Part shown: one piece after another, positions 25,924 to 35,342 of the stretch
How positions within the stretch are numbered: position 1 is the stretch's first letter
Layout: each line of letters opens with the position of its first letter
Assembly: GCA_963846715.1 (NCBI GenBank)
Contig: CAWJXA010000006.1
Span: 186,001-250,000, forward strand
DNA: 64,000 bases
Reading direction: 5' to 3'
Origin: Bog-257 sp963846715
Lineage (GTDB): Bacteria > Acidobacteriota > Terriglobia > Terriglobales > Acidobacteriaceae
The notes under the pieces: generated by a model
Seen by the model: only the letters and a program-made list of their open reading frames with translations
Told to the model about the DNA's origin: nothing
The model's database searches: none
Made by a program: the position numbers and the translations under genes

Positions 25924-27390
25924 TTACCTCACTCCGATGTTGTACTTGGGCGAGGCAATACCGTTGGCGATGACCTCCAGGTAGGTCTGTCCCGTTTCCA
26001 TATTGGCCGGTATGTCCACATGGGTGTACGCGGGGCCCGGATAGGCAACGGCCATGGTGCTGTGGTCGTGGGTGCGGCAGTAGAAAGCGTGGCCCGTTGC
26101 CGCGTTGGTCAGGCGCACAATCGGGTAATTGGTGGCGGCCTGAGCATCGTCGCCGTAAGCATTCGCTTGCGAATAGCCGTTGAACTTCCTGCCATTCAGC
26201 ATGATCGTGCTACCACGGCTAATGATGGGCGAACTCAGACTGAGCACCGCTGAGGGGGCCCAGCTGGGATTCGGAGTTCCTGCCGCGGTGTAAATCTCGA
26301 CATCAGAGCTGCCATCGGTGTAGAGCACCTGACCGTTGGGCAGGACGAGCATGCGTCCATACCACGAGGAATTGTTGGGCGAGTTGGGGGTGGCGGGAAC
26401 CGGAATCAAGTTGGTGCCATTCCACTCGAAGAAAACCGTGCCATTGCGGTAGATGCCCGGGCTGGCACTCACCAGGACGTTACCGTCCGGCAGCAACGCC
26501 GCGGGCCCGTCGGCGACATCCAGATTGCCCGGAAAGTCCGGCCCAGCGGTCCATCCGCCCGTGCTGGTATTGTAGATGGAGGTGTGACCGGCGCCGGCGC
26601 CGTTCGCTCCGGTTGCGAAAACCGTGCCATCGGGGCGCAACATCGCGGGACCAACTTCATAGGAGCCATGCGAATCCCACAGCTGCACAATGGTGCTGCC
26701 CGCGCTCGTCCATGAGCCGCTAGTGGGATCGTAGATTTCGGAGTTCGTGCCGCTGGGGTCGCCAATATCGGTGTAAGCATCTACCGTCAGGACTTTCCCG
26801 CCGGGCAGCAGGTTCCATCCTTCTTCGTCGTTCTCGTCGAACTTACCGGAACCGGTCGCGGTCCAGGTCAATGTCGACGCATTGAGTAGCGCCTGCTGCC
26901 GAGTGCAGCAGTTGGCCACCATGAAGGTTCCGTTGCTCAGGACCACGCTCTGCGCGTCGCCGATGGTGGTCCAGCCACTCGGCGGGTTCATGGGCGTCCA
27001 GACATTGTGTATCGGGTCATAAATTGCGCCCTTGTTGGTCCAAACGTACTGCGCAAAGTTCTGTTCTCCACCCTCCACGATCACCCTGCCATCGGGCAGC
27101 ACCGCCGAAGCGAAGAACAAAGGCCCGTAATTGGATTGCAGCGAGGCCAGCTGGGTCCAGGTTCCATTCACGTAGCTGCCATTTATGTCTGGAGTTAACT
27201 TCCACCAATCCGAAAAGCCATCGTTCGGATCTTCGTGGTGGACCATGACCGTGCCATCGGTGAGCAACAGTGCGTGACCGGCGGTGAAACTGGGTTGGTG
27301 CGCTAAAGGCTGCCACGATTGTGCAGCGGCCACACCTGCGGCAGCCAACAAAATCACGGCAGCGAATCCGAGCATTCGCAAAAGCTTCAT
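25924..27390 (-). CDS. secreted Kelch / galactose-oxidase-like protein
   Basis: 488 aa from ATG 27390 (AAGGAGAG just upstream), with a signal peptide (MLGFAAVILLAAAGVAAAQ). Repeated Kelch blades follow, each with a phrase of the type LLPDGNVLVSASPG, VLPDGRVIVEGGEQ or MLRPDGTVFATGA. The C-terminal 110 residues (SSPIISRGSTIMLNGRKF; IVRLTNAATGHAF) match the galactose-oxidase-type DUF1929/E-set domain. The copper-ligand Tyr/His set cannot be confirmed by eye, so enzyme activity is uncertain. Transcription ends at the strong hairpin downstream. Confidence 0.82.
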   Translation of the reverse strand: MKLLRMLGFAAVILLAAAGVAAAQSWQPLAHQPSFTAGHALLLTDGTVMVHHEDPNDGFSDWWKLTPDINGSYVNGTWTQLASLQSNYGPLFFASAVLPDGRVIVEGGEQNFAQYVWTNKGAIYDPIHNVWTPMNPPSGWTTIGDAQSVVLSNGTFMVANCCTRQQALLNASTLTWTATGSGKFDENDEEGWNLLPGGKVLTVDAYTDIGDPSGTNSEIYDPTSGSWTSAGSTIVQLWDSHGSYEVGPAMLRPDGTVFATGANGAGAGHTSIYNTSTGGWTAGPDFPGNLDVADGPAALLPDGNVLVSASPGIYRNGTVFFEWNGTNLIPVPATPNSPNNSSWYGRMLVLPNGQVLYTDGSSDVEIYTAAGTPNPSWAPSAVLSLSSPIISRGSTIMLNGRKFNGYSQANAYGDDAQAATNYPIVRLTNAATGHAFYCRTHDHSTMAVAYPGPAYTHVDIPANMETGQTYLEVIANGIASPKYNIGVR

Positions 27391-27597
27391 CTCTCTCCTT
27401 AAATGGTTCTTCAGGTTGAAGGGGCGGGTTTCGATGCAGACCTGCAACATCCACGGATGTTCGGGTGGTCAACTACATCTCGACTCAAGTAAGGGGTGTT
27501 GAAAATCTACTCTGGACAGCTTTGGGATGTCAATTCAGGATACGCGTCGGGGACGATACGTCCAAACTGACGAGGTTCCAGCGACCGGCGATGGCGT

Positions 27598-28023
27598 CTA
27601 AACGGTGATTACCTGCCACTGAAATGCGCGAAACTCGGCGACTCGACGGTAGTTGCGCTCATTGGCGGTGAGCACCCGAATACCTAACCGCCCGCCGCTC
27701 GTCGCGATCAGTGCGTCGTTGGTCAGCCTCCCCTGTCCGATTTGTTCGTAATCGTATTTAGCCAGGCGAGCCAACACTCGGCCAGTTTGAGTCCAGTCGC
27801 TGAGATTGGGTACCAGAATTCGTTTCGCCCGGTCAAAGTCTCGTTCCAGTCGCTCGACCACGCGGCGCTCCTTGTCACCAGCACCAGCGTAGAGTTCCTC
27901 AAGCACAACCGAACTCAACCACAACGGTGCATCGGCAGCTAAACGCCTGAGGGCGAGAGCAGCCTCGTTTCCCCTACGCAAGGCGGTTATATAGATAGAA
28001 GTGTCGAAAAGGGCGGGCTGCAT
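27598..28023 (-). CDS. PIN-domain toxin (VapC-like)
   Basis: 141 aa, beginning ALFDTSIYITALRRGNEA with the first catalytic Asp, then SSVVLEELYAGAG (Glu) and LTNDALIATSGGRLGI (Asp) with a final acidic region, the four-acid pattern of Mg-dependent PIN ribonucleases. It begins directly after its antitoxin gene (no gap). Probable role: tRNA or mRNA cleavage when the antitoxin is degraded. Confidence 0.85.
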   Translation of the reverse strand: MQPALFDTSIYITALRRGNEAALALRRLAADAPLWLSSVVLEELYAGAGDKERRVVERLERDFDRAKRILVPNLSDWTQTGRVLARLAKYDYEQIGQGRLTNDALIATSGGRLGIRVLTANERNYRRVAEFRAFQWQVITV

Positions 28024-28251
28024 CTAACCAACCAGCGAGCCATAGACGTCCTTGACCTCAATGCCACTCTTGATAAAACGCTCCGTGGCTTGCAAGACCA
28101 GGCGGTTCTTCTCGTGTTCCGCAATCGCGAAATCCAGAGCGCGCTCGATGGTTTCGGTCTCCGTCCTGGCATGCAACGCTCTTTGGGCGCGCTTGATCTT
28201 GGATGGGTCCAACTGAAAGTGTTTGTGCGTTCGTTTGGTGAGACGAGTCAT
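28024..28251 (-). CDS. antitoxin of the PIN-domain TA pair
   Basis: 75 aa from ATG 28251. This start is favoured by GGAG seven bases upstream and by the promoter at 28273-28278; upstream in-frame starts would fall in or before that promoter. The sequence RTHKHFQLDPSKIKRAQRAL and the following ETETIERALDFAIAEHEKNR look like a ribbon-helix-helix N-terminus with a helical toxin-binding tail. It is immediately followed by the toxin gene. Confidence 0.75.
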   Translation of the reverse strand: MTRLTKRTHKHFQLDPSKIKRAQRALHARTETETIERALDFAIAEHEKNRLVLQATERFIKSGIEVKDVYGSLVG

Positions 28252-28272
28252 CGAATCACTCCGGGTTGACAT

Positions 28273-28314
28273 CAGTATATCACTCATGTACATAGAAGAG
28301 ACGTTTATGTACAT
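28273..28314 (-). promoter_or_regulatory. TA operon promoter with paired palindromic operators
   Basis: Two identical palindromes ATGTACAT (28286-28293 and 28307-28314) are 21 bases apart start to start, i.e. two helical turns, upstream of a minus-strand TATACT (28278-28273). The arrangement suits cooperative binding of a dimeric RHH antitoxin on one face of the DNA. Confidence 0.6.
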
Positions 28315-28340
28315 TGGCGGGCTGCAAGATCCCAGCGTAG

Positions 28341-28883
28341 CTACGGTTCGACGAGGGGTAGCGCCGATGCCAGTTGGAGGTCAATCATCAATTGGATTCT
28401 CCGGTCCACCTGGTAGAACAATGCCGTGTTCCTGGGCGACAGCACCTTGCGAAAGAGCGGAATATACTTCAGTCGTAAGTCCCCCACCGCCTGATCAACG
28501 CCGATCCACTGCTTCACGGCGTTGTCTGCCTGTGCGTCGGTAAGTTGCCCCTGGCCCTGCACATATTGCTTGATCAGCTCATACTTCGTACCGTTGATTT
28601 TCACCAGTTCCGCAATATATTGGTCATACACGGGCCAGAACTTTGCCGCCTCGGAGTCCGTCAGCTTCATGTTGGCAGCGATCACCTGCTTCCGCTGCGA
28701 GCGCAGGTTCATTCGCAGCATTTGGATGTCCTCATCGGTGATGGGCTGGGCCTGCTTTCCGGCGGGCGGTTGCGCTTGTGCGGTTGATGGCGTGCTCTGA
28801 GCGACGGCCGGGCTGTGGAAGAACGGCAGCACTCCGATTGCGATTACGAGACTTGCGAAGCGGATTGGTTTTATATACGACAT
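28341..28883 (-). CDS. exported helical protein of unknown function
   Basis: 180 aa from ATG 28883, giving a signal peptide (SLVIAIGVLPFFHSPAVAQ). A Pro/Gln-rich linker is followed by a helical domain (LRMNLRSQRKQVIAANM; EAAKFWPVYDQYIAELVKIN; DLRLKYIPLFRKVLSP). The LTDSEAAKFWPVYDQY pattern occurs in many acidobacterial and Bacteroidetes periplasmic proteins and is reminiscent of the Spy/CpxP-type helical fold, but the LTxxQ signatures are not clear. Function unknown. Confidence 0.7.
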   Translation of the reverse strand: MSYIKPIRFASLVIAIGVLPFFHSPAVAQSTPSTAQAQPPAGKQAQPITDEDIQMLRMNLRSQRKQVIAANMKLTDSEAAKFWPVYDQYIAELVKINGTKYELIKQYVQGQGQLTDAQADNAVKQWIGVDQAVGDLRLKYIPLFRKVLSPRNTALFYQVDRRIQLMIDLQLASALPLVEP

Positions 28884-29055
28884 TGTCCACCCCTTTTTTC
28901 CGACGACCAGTCGCGAAATTGCTGAGTCTTGCGACAGTATATGCGGAGAGGTCGAGGCTTGCTGAAAGAGCAAGTAGCGGCAAACGACGTAAGACCACAA
29001 CTGCGCGATTTGGTAAATTGGTTCACCTTGTCACGCTGTACTGAAAGAGGTGGTC

Positions 29056-29811
29056 ATGAGTTCCATCGCCGTTAGCTCAATCACGTTCTGCCTGATTTTC
29101 GGTGCTGCCCTGTTGGGCATGCTCCTGCGCAAGGGTCTACCCAAAGACCATCTAAGCGCGGATTCGAAAGATGTAGTGAAGTTGGGGATGGGACTGGTTG
29201 GGACCATGACTGCGCTGGTTCTCGGACTGCTCGTCGCTTCGGCAAAAGAGTCGTATGACGCGCAAAGCAACGCGGTGACCCAGATGTCGGCCAAAGTCGT
29301 TTCGCTTGACCGCGTCTTGGCTCACTTCGGGCCTGAGACAAAGGACTCGCGCCAGCTTCTCCGTGGCGACGTTGTGCACATACTCGACCGGCTGTGGCCG
29401 CAAGACGGTTCGCAGAAGGTCGAGTTAGACCCTACGGCCGGCCTGTCGGGGACCCTTTATGACAAGATCCAGGGACTCCCGGCGAAAGAGGACAGACAAC
29501 GCTTGCTCCAGTCGCATGCACTAACTCTCGCGACTGAGCTCGGCCAAGCCCGTTGGCTGATGTTTGAAGAGAGCACCACGTCCGTTTCCAAACCGTTGGT
29601 GGTCGTCGTAGTTTTCTGGCTGGCCTCCATTTTTCTCAGTTGGGGGCTCTTCGCTCCTGCCAATGGTACTGTTGTGGTTACGTTGTCCATTGCTGCGATT
29701 TCGGTTTCGGCTGCAATTTTGCTGGTCCTGGAAATGTATACGCCGTATGCGGGAATCATCCGAATTTCCGGCGCCCCACTGCGTGCGGCCCTGGCGAGCC
29801 TTGGCCAATAG
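29056..29811 (+). CDS. DUF4239 (bestrophin-like) membrane protein
   Basis: 251 aa from ATG 29056. Helices occur at the N-terminus (ITFCLIFGAALLGMLL), around residue 45-60 (GLVGTMTALVLGLLVASAK) and as a pair near the C-terminus (LVVVVVFWLASIFLSWGLF; LSIAAISVSAAILLVLEM). The phrases GLVGTMTALVLGLLVASAK and SYDAQSNAVTQMSAKVV are hallmarks of DUF4239. The biochemical role is unknown; a channel-like function is sometimes inferred from fold similarity. Confidence 0.8.
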   Translation: MSSIAVSSITFCLIFGAALLGMLLRKGLPKDHLSADSKDVVKLGMGLVGTMTALVLGLLVASAKESYDAQSNAVTQMSAKVVSLDRVLAHFGPETKDSRQLLRGDVVHILDRLWPQDGSQKVELDPTAGLSGTLYDKIQGLPAKEDRQRLLQSHALTLATELGQARWLMFEESTTSVSKPLVVVVVFWLASIFLSWGLFAPANGTVVVTLSIAAISVSAAILLVLEMYTPYAGIIRISGAPLRAALASLGQ

Positions 29812-29887
29812 GGGGATTGGCAGGCACGTCGCCTGTCATCGTTTCCTCGGTGAGCTTACGGGAGCAAACGTTGTTAGATTCACTCCT

Positions 29888-31237
29888 ATGGTTGTAGCCC
29901 TTAGACCGGCCCGGCGAAAGTTGCGTTTGTTGCCGCTGATTGCCGCCACGTACTTCATGGTCTCGGGCGGACCTTATGGGATTGAGGACATTCTGGGTGG
30001 CGCCGGCTATGCCAGAGCAATCGTCATCTTGCTGGCGCTACCCCTTATTTGGAGCCTGCCAACCGCACTGATGATCGGCGAGCTGGCCAGTGCAATCCCC
30101 GCCGAGGGCGGCTTCTACGTCTGGGTGAGGCGCGCCCTTGGCCCCTTCTGGGGATACCAGGAGAGCTGGCTCTCGCTCTCGGCCAGCCTATTTGACATGG
30201 CCATCTATCCGGCCATCTTTGTTCTCTACCTCGGACGATTCGATCCCGCGCTGACCGCCGGTTGGTACGGTTATGGCTGGTCATTGGCGGTGGTCGCGGT
30301 CTGTTGTTTGTGGAACCTGTATGGCGCGCCCGCGGTCGGCGAAGGCTCGATCGGCTTGTTCATTCTTCTCCTGGCTCCGTTTGCCGCTCTCGTCGTGCTG
30401 GGGGTAGGGCGCGGATTGGCAACCCATCCGGCCGTGCAATGGAGTCATCCAGGTTCTAAAGTCGCTCTGTCAACCGCGGTTCTGGTGGCTTTGTGGAATT
30501 ACATGGGTTGGGATAACGCCTCGACCGTAGCGCAGGAGGTCGACAATCCTCAGCGCAACTATCCTCGTGCCATGGTCGCCGCCGTGCTACTCGTCGCCGT
30601 CACCTACATTCTTCCTTTCCTGGCGATGGCGTTGGCGGGGCTTTCCCCGGATGGCTTCTCAACCGGCGACTGGATCACCGCTGCCAGGACGATAGGGGGC
30701 CCCTGGCTCGGATTGGCCGTGGTAGCCGGCGGCGTCATCTGCGGCTTCGGCATGTTTAATGCCCTGATGATGAGTTACGCGAGACTGCCTATGGCGATGG
30801 CGAAAGATGGGATGCTGCCGCGCGCGTTGGCCCGGCGTAACCGTCGGGGTGTGCCGTGGGTCAGTGTGCTGATGTGCGGGGTAGGCTGGGCATTGGCTCT
30901 CCGTCTGCCCTTTGAGAGGCTGATTTCCATCGACCTCATCTTATACGGGTCAAGCCTGCTGCTTGAGTTCGTCGCCCTCATCGTTCTGCGGGTTCGCGAG
31001 CCCAAACTCGACCGGCCCTTCAAAGCCGGCAATCTGGCTTTAGCTATCGCTCTTGGGGTAGGTCCCGCGGCACTCATTGGCTACGCTCTCTACGCGTCGC
31101 GCGGGGAGCGACTCATGGGCTCCATTTCCGCGTCCGGCTTCGCGACGTGCATTGCGCTTCTTGGGCCCATCCTGTACTGGCTTACCGCCGCACCCTTGGC
31201 GCGACGACGCCTGACTGCCTCCACATCTGCCGACTAA
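29888..31237 (+). CDS. APC superfamily amino acid/polyamine permease
   Basis: 449 aa from ATG 29888, with about 12 hydrophobic helices. The first helix region (FMVSGGPYGIEDILGGAGY) and IGELASAIPAEGGFYVWV are the substrate-binding and consensus loops of APC transporters; WNYMGWDNASTVAQEV is the conserved helix 6 region. It would import amino acids or polyamines with cations. The stop codon lies inside the left end of repeat element B. Confidence 0.88.
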   Translation: MVVALRPARRKLRLLPLIAATYFMVSGGPYGIEDILGGAGYARAIVILLALPLIWSLPTALMIGELASAIPAEGGFYVWVRRALGPFWGYQESWLSLSASLFDMAIYPAIFVLYLGRFDPALTAGWYGYGWSLAVVAVCCLWNLYGAPAVGEGSIGLFILLLAPFAALVVLGVGRGLATHPAVQWSHPGSKVALSTAVLVALWNYMGWDNASTVAQEVDNPQRNYPRAMVAAVLLVAVTYILPFLAMALAGLSPDGFSTGDWITAARTIGGPWLGLAVVAGGVICGFGMFNALMMSYARLPMAMAKDGMLPRALARRNRRGVPWVSVLMCGVGWALALRLPFERLISIDLILYGSSLLLEFVALIVLRVREPKLDRPFKAGNLALAIALGVGPAALIGYALYASRGERLMGSISASGFATCIALLGPILYWLTAAPLARRRLTASTSAD

Positions 31238-31857
31238 AGCGGTTCCCGGATTGGTGTATCCGGTTATACGGGTAGTGCGGGCCTTCACAGGCTGCCGAAA
31301 AACACAACTTGCGAGTGTCCTGTGTCACGGCACGACTTCACAGGCTGCTGAAAAAGTCCCTCCGGAGCGAGTTCGGGTAGTGCGGCGCTTCAGCGCCGCG
31401 TCAAGCGAGTACCGTGAAACGGCCTTTAGGCCTGGGGACATTGCACAAAAGAGGCTATTTTAGCGGCTTTGGACGAGGTACCTCAGGGGCTAAAGCCCTC
31501 TTCACAAGACCCGGTAAACGCGGGCCTGGAAGGCCCGCACTACCCGGGCTGTTGTCAGTAGGTAGTTTTTCAGCAGCCCGTTCAGTCGTGCCGACAAGTC
31601 GTTTAATTTTGTCATCTCGAGCGGGCTTCAGCCGTGCCGTCACGTGAGCGTGGAGCGTTGAGCTTTTAGCCCCTGAGGGAATTCGCAGTTCGTGTCAGCA
31701 CCGAAGTCCCTCAGTGGCTAAAGCCGCCATGATGAGAGCAGCTTGCGACACGGCTGAAGCCGTGCCCCTTCAAAGCTGGCTGCCTTCTGCCGGGAGAACA
31801 GATGAATAATCCAGCTTCAGCGCCGCACTACCCGGTACAAATCGGATACATCTAGCC
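31236..31857. repeat. terminal-inverted-repeat element, copy B, with nested repeats
   Basis: The left end (GCGGTTCCCGGATTGGTGTA, then TACGGGTAGTGCGG) equals the right end of copy A in reverse; the right end (CGCCGCACTACCCGGTACAA, then ATCGGATACATCTAG) equals the left end of copy A in reverse. The interior is far longer than in copy A and carries CAGGCTGCTGAAAAA and TTTTTCAGCAGCCCG arms, a GGGCCTGGAAGGCCC palindrome and a complete unit of the GGCTTCAGCCGTGCC family also found at 34795-34985. No credible ORF is seen. Confidence 0.7.
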
Positions 31858-31920
31858 GACAGGCCGTCGAGAGGAACAGGGCGGGCTTATCTCGCGCAAG
31901 ACACCTGTATCATGAGTTTC

Positions 31921-32094
31921 TCACTTGGTAAAAATATCGTGATCTTCGTCGTATTGCTCCTCGCGTTTTTTGGCCTTACCGGCCATCTCATCTGCCTCTT
32001 TTTCCAACCGCTCCGAAATGGCGGCCTCGTCGGCGCGGGATTTGTCGGCGGGTTGTTGCGGTGAACCTGCTGGGTCCTTCGTGCCATCTGACAT
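31921..32094 (-). CDS. small acidic hydrophilic protein, unknown
   Basis: 57 aa from ATG 32094, with GAGGAGAAGAGG shortly upstream. It is highly charged, without hydrophobic segments (ADEAAISERLEKEADEMAGK, then KKREEQYDEDHDIFTK), probably a single helix with a disordered N-terminus (GTKDPAGSPQQPADKS). No family is recognised. The good ribosome-binding site and biased composition support it as real. Confidence 0.55.
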   Translation of the reverse strand: MSDGTKDPAGSPQQPADKSRADEAAISERLEKEADEMAGKAKKREEQYDEDHDIFTK

Positions 32095-32352
32095 ATTGCA
32101 CCTCTTCTCCTCTTGGATGCTAAAGCTTCGGAAGCCGGTCTCATCGACGTCGGTTGCGCCGGTGCCGTCGGTTACACACACGCTCTTTCCGGGAAACGAG
32201 CTGATGCCCGCGAAGACGCTCGGCGGCTCATCATGACATTGCGGGGCCATGCCTGCAAGCAGCACCCGCCCAAAATCCCGCGGACTCGCTCTCGAACTGG
32301 CCGGCATCGCCTCGACTTCGACCCGCTGAGCGCCCGGTGCGTCCAGGCATTC

Positions 32353-33228
32353 TTACTTCGGCTGGCCGCCTAAGCCTGCCCACTTCTCCAGCAGGGCAAG
32401 GGTGGCGGCGTAATCGAGGTCGTCCCAGCCCTCTTCACTCGACAACTCGTAAATTTCGTCCACGGTTTCCAGTGCCGGCAGCTTGACGCGATTCTCCTTG
32501 GCGGTGTCGAGCATGATGTGGATGTCTTTGTGCATGAGACGCAGCGGGAAATTCGGCGAATAATCGCGCCGCAGCACGAACGGGGCCTTGTAGTCCACAA
32601 CTCCTGATTTCACCATCGAAGCCTGAATCAGTTCGATAAGCTTGTGCGGATCGACACCCAGTTTGGAAGACAGGACCCATGCCTCAGCAAAGCCTTCGTA
32701 GATGAGCGCGATCATCAGGTTCATGCTGATTTTCGCGGCCTGTCCTTTGCCTGTCTCGCCGATGTGGATGGCTAGTTTACCCATCGCCTTAAACAGCGGC
32801 TGGAGCACTTCAACAGCTTCGTTGGACCCTCCGACGATGAAAATAAGCTGCCCGTTCTCGGCGCCGATTTTCGACCCGGTGACCGGAGCATCCACCCAAT
32901 GGACCCCGCGTGCGTTCACACGCTCGGCAAAGCGCAGTGTCGCCGACGGCGAGATGGTACTGGAATCAACGACAATCATGCCTTCGCGCAGCGATTGCTC
33001 GGCGCCATCTTCGGCGAAAAGCACGCGCTCCACGGCAGCCGTGTCGGCAACACACATCCAGACGATCTCCGCATCTTTGGCAGCGTCGGCAGGAGAAACC
33101 GCTGTGGTTGCGCCGTCGATGTGTTGCCGGGCGCTGCGGTTCCACACCGTGACCTCGTGGCCTGCCGCCACCAGCCTGGATGCCATAGGCCGCCCCATGA
33201 TGCCTAATCCGAAAAAGGCAATTTTCAT
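32353..33228 (-). CDS. 3-hydroxyisobutyrate dehydrogenase-type beta-hydroxyacid dehydrogenase
   Basis: 291 aa from ATG 33228. The N-terminal Rossmann motif is FFGLGIMGRPMA (GxGxMG); the substrate-binding DAPVTGSKIGAENG and the catalytic Lys region TGKGQAAKISMNLM follow, then the all-helical C-terminal domain (MHKDIHIMLDTAKE). The enzyme family reduces or oxidises small beta-hydroxyacids (3-hydroxyisobutyrate, tartronate semialdehyde, glyoxylate/succinic semialdehyde) with NAD(P). The specific substrate is not decidable here. It stands alone. Confidence 0.88.
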   Translation of the reverse strand: MKIAFFGLGIMGRPMASRLVAAGHEVTVWNRSARQHIDGATTAVSPADAAKDAEIVWMCVADTAAVERVLFAEDGAEQSLREGMIVVDSSTISPSATLRFAERVNARGVHWVDAPVTGSKIGAENGQLIFIVGGSNEAVEVLQPLFKAMGKLAIHIGETGKGQAAKISMNLMIALIYEGFAEAWVLSSKLGVDPHKLIELIQASMVKSGVVDYKAPFVLRRDYSPNFPLRLMHKDIHIMLDTAKENRVKLPALETVDEIYELSSEEGWDDLDYAATLALLEKWAGLGGQPK

Positions 33229-33363
33229 TCCGTTGCTCCTTCTTTCGTTCCCGCATTCCCGCAGCGATAAGTGGCGCACGCGGACACGGAGCTAAACATT
33301 TGATTTAAGCTGACTAGCTGGCTTAGGTCAAGCAAACTGACATTTCTTTGAACGCCGGCGACT

Positions 33364-33771
33364 ATGTTATTGGAGAGTTACGCTGAAATGACAGATGAAC
33401 GATTGCAACAGATCATCGACGAGATATGGAACGATATTCCGCGCGATGCCGGAAAGCTCCAATTTGACAAAGATCCGGACTACCCCGGATTGAACGGCAA
33501 TCGTGAAGGCTTAATTCGGCTCGCGGGCGAACTTCTGCTCGCCGCAAAGCAACGGGTTGGTTACCCAGGGCTGGATACTGGCTATCTGTTCGCATCCCAT
33601 TCGAGACGGACAACCTACATCCGCTGTGTCGAAATACCACAGGTTCCGGTGCGACAGCGTCCGAGCTGGCAAAGCGCGCTGGGGAAGTTAGGCTGCTTGA
33701 TTGTGGGCGTAGGCCTCGTAATTTGCACGATTGTCGGCTTCGTCACCATTCTTCTCGACATTTTTCATTAG
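33364..33771 (+). CDS. hypothetical protein with C-terminal membrane helix
   Basis: 135 aa. A soluble N-terminal region (TDERLQQIIDEIWNDIPRDA; LIRLAGELLLAAKQRV) is followed by one hydrophobic helix at the extreme C-terminus (LGCLIVGVGLVICTIVGFVT), suggesting a tail-anchored protein. No family recognised. It runs divergently from the dehydrogenase gene upstream. Confidence 0.55.
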   Translation: MLLESYAEMTDERLQQIIDEIWNDIPRDAGKLQFDKDPDYPGLNGNREGLIRLAGELLLAAKQRVGYPGLDTGYLFASHSRRTTYIRCVEIPQVPVRQRPSWQSALGKLGCLIVGVGLVICTIVGFVTILLDIFH

Positions 33772-33860
33772 CGGCGTTGAGTAAGGAAATTTCAACTTGA
33801 TACTTGGGCCCGTTCCTCGCATCGCCAGCCTCCGTCGCAGCGTCTAATGGGCACATCCTC

Positions 33861-34746
33861 ATGTTAGGAATCACAATCCGCCGCAAGGCCAGGCAATTTG
33901 GAACTTTGGTGCGGCACTCGGCCCTGACCGCCCGCACTGGCGTCACCCGCAAGCCTGTACTCGCCCGTCGGGGCCAGTTAGGCGTCACTTTCATCGGACA
34001 TTCCAGCTTCTTCCTCCAGATCGGAGGCAAAAACATCCTGGTCGATCCCAACTTCGCCCGCTGGATTTTTGTTCTTAAGCGGCTGCGCCGGCCAGGGCTG
34101 AATCTGCGAGAGTTGCCGGCAATTGACGCAGTGCTGATTTCGCACGCTCATTTTGACCACCTGCATCGGCCATCGTTACGCGCGATCGCGTGGCTTACCC
34201 GGCGCAAGACCGGCAAGCGGCCAATGATCATCGTGCCCCGGCATGTTCGCGATCTGGTCAGCGACCTCGGTTTCGGGCGCATCGTGGAACTGGAATGGTG
34301 GCAGAGCTTTCAACTCGGCAAGGTGGAGGTCATCGCACGTGCCGGCGCGGCACTGGGGCGCGCGCATCGTGCGGGATGTACATCGCGGGTATGGTGGATA
34401 CGTGCTGCGCTCGGGCGAGTATTCCATTTACCACGCCGGCGACACGGCATACTTCGAAGGCTTTCACGAGATCGGCGAGCGCCTGAAGCCGGAAGTTGCA
34501 TTGCTCCCAATTGGGGCCTATCATCCTGATTCGTTTCGCCGGGTGCACACCAGTCCGGAGGATGCGGTACAGGCGTTCCTTGACTTGGGCGCGCGCTGGA
34601 TGGTTCCCATGCACTACGGGACATTTCGCCTGTCCTACGAGCCGGTGGAGGAGCCCGTACAGCGGTTGAAGGCGGACGCGAAACGGCGCGGCATCGAGAA
34701 GAAGATCTGCGTGCTGGAAGAAGGGGTAACGCAGTTCTTCGAGTAG
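33861..34746 (+). CDS. UlaG-type metallo-beta-lactamase-fold hydrolase, frameshifted as read
   Basis: From ATG 33861 the first frame gives GQLGVTFIGHSSFFLQIGGK, ILVDPNF and ISHAHFDHLHRPSL (the HxHxDH metal motif). At 34335 one extra G breaks the frame. The next frame continues HVPARHWGAR, SGEYSIYHAGDTAYFEGF (metal-ligand Asp), LLPIGAYHPD and MHYGTF, ending at 34746. Joined length is about 295 aa, normal for this N-acyl-phosphatidylethanolamine/UlaG-like group. The substrate is unknown. All metal ligands survive on both sides, so an assembly error is likely. Confidence 0.8.
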
Positions 34747-34794
34747 CACTGATTGCCGCTCTTCAGGCTGGATTATTCACTTGCGCCGGTAACC

Positions 34795-34985
34795 GCGAAG
34801 GGCGCGGGTTGCCTTGAAGGGGCACGGCTTCAGCCGTGCCGTTAGGAGCGTAGAAACTTGGGCTTTAGCCCCAGAGGAAACTCGCATTTGGCTTCAATAG
34901 CGAAACCCCTCAGTGGCTAAAGCCTCTATTACTGACGTCGGGTTTCGGCGCGGCTAAAGCCGTGCCCCTTCAAAGCTAAATTTCT
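34795..34985. repeat. palindromic repeat unit (ggcttcagccgtgcc family)
   Basis: AAGGGGCACGGCTTCAGCCG near the left is mirrored by GGCTAAAGCCGTGCCCCTT near the right, with internal GGGCTTTAGCCCC and CCTCAGTGGCTAAAGCC. The same unit is nested in element B (about 31628-31775), and a shorter relative is at 35440-35525. It lies immediately upstream of the 35012 gene. Confidence 0.7.
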
Positions 34986-35011
34986 TCAAAGCTAACTTCC
35001 AAGGAGAGGCA

Positions 35012-35342
35012 GTGAGAAAAATTGCTTTTGCAGTCTTACTGATGTTTTTACTGACAGGTTTCGCGCCAGCCGCCGAGGTGTACCAGACAGGCAAGGTCGT
35101 CAAGTGGGATAAAGGCACTTATCCCGATGGAGAAAAAGACGAAGCCTTGGATCGTGTATCAGATCCAGGGCGACTCGCTGATGTACTCTGTCGCCCGTCA
35201 CAAGGAAACCAAGCCCCAGATGCAGCCCGGCGACGTCGTGCAATACTTCGTTAAGGGCAATCAGATGAAGTTGATTAACGCTAGCGGGAAGAAGACTGAG
35301 TACCAGATTGTGGGGCAGTCGCAAGCGCCGCCGCCGCAGTGA
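35012..35342 (+). CDS. small exported protein, frameshifted in a homopolymer
   Basis: GTG start with AAGGAGAGG upstream; signal peptide IAFAVLLMFLLTGFAPAAEV. The first frame reads VYQTGKVVKWDKGTYPDGEK; after the run of five A at about 35134-35138 the frame must move by one base to continue KTKPWIVYQIQGDSLMYSVA and VVQYFVKGNQMKLINASGKK, ending QAPPPQ. Reading four A instead of five gives one protein of about 109 aa. Small secreted proteins of this kind are frequent in acidobacteria; function unknown. Confidence 0.65.

Noticed and set aside
25780..26253. Plus-strand open frame over the end of the Kelch gene
   Set aside because: Shadow of the Kelch protein C-terminus and of the terminator; no supporting features.
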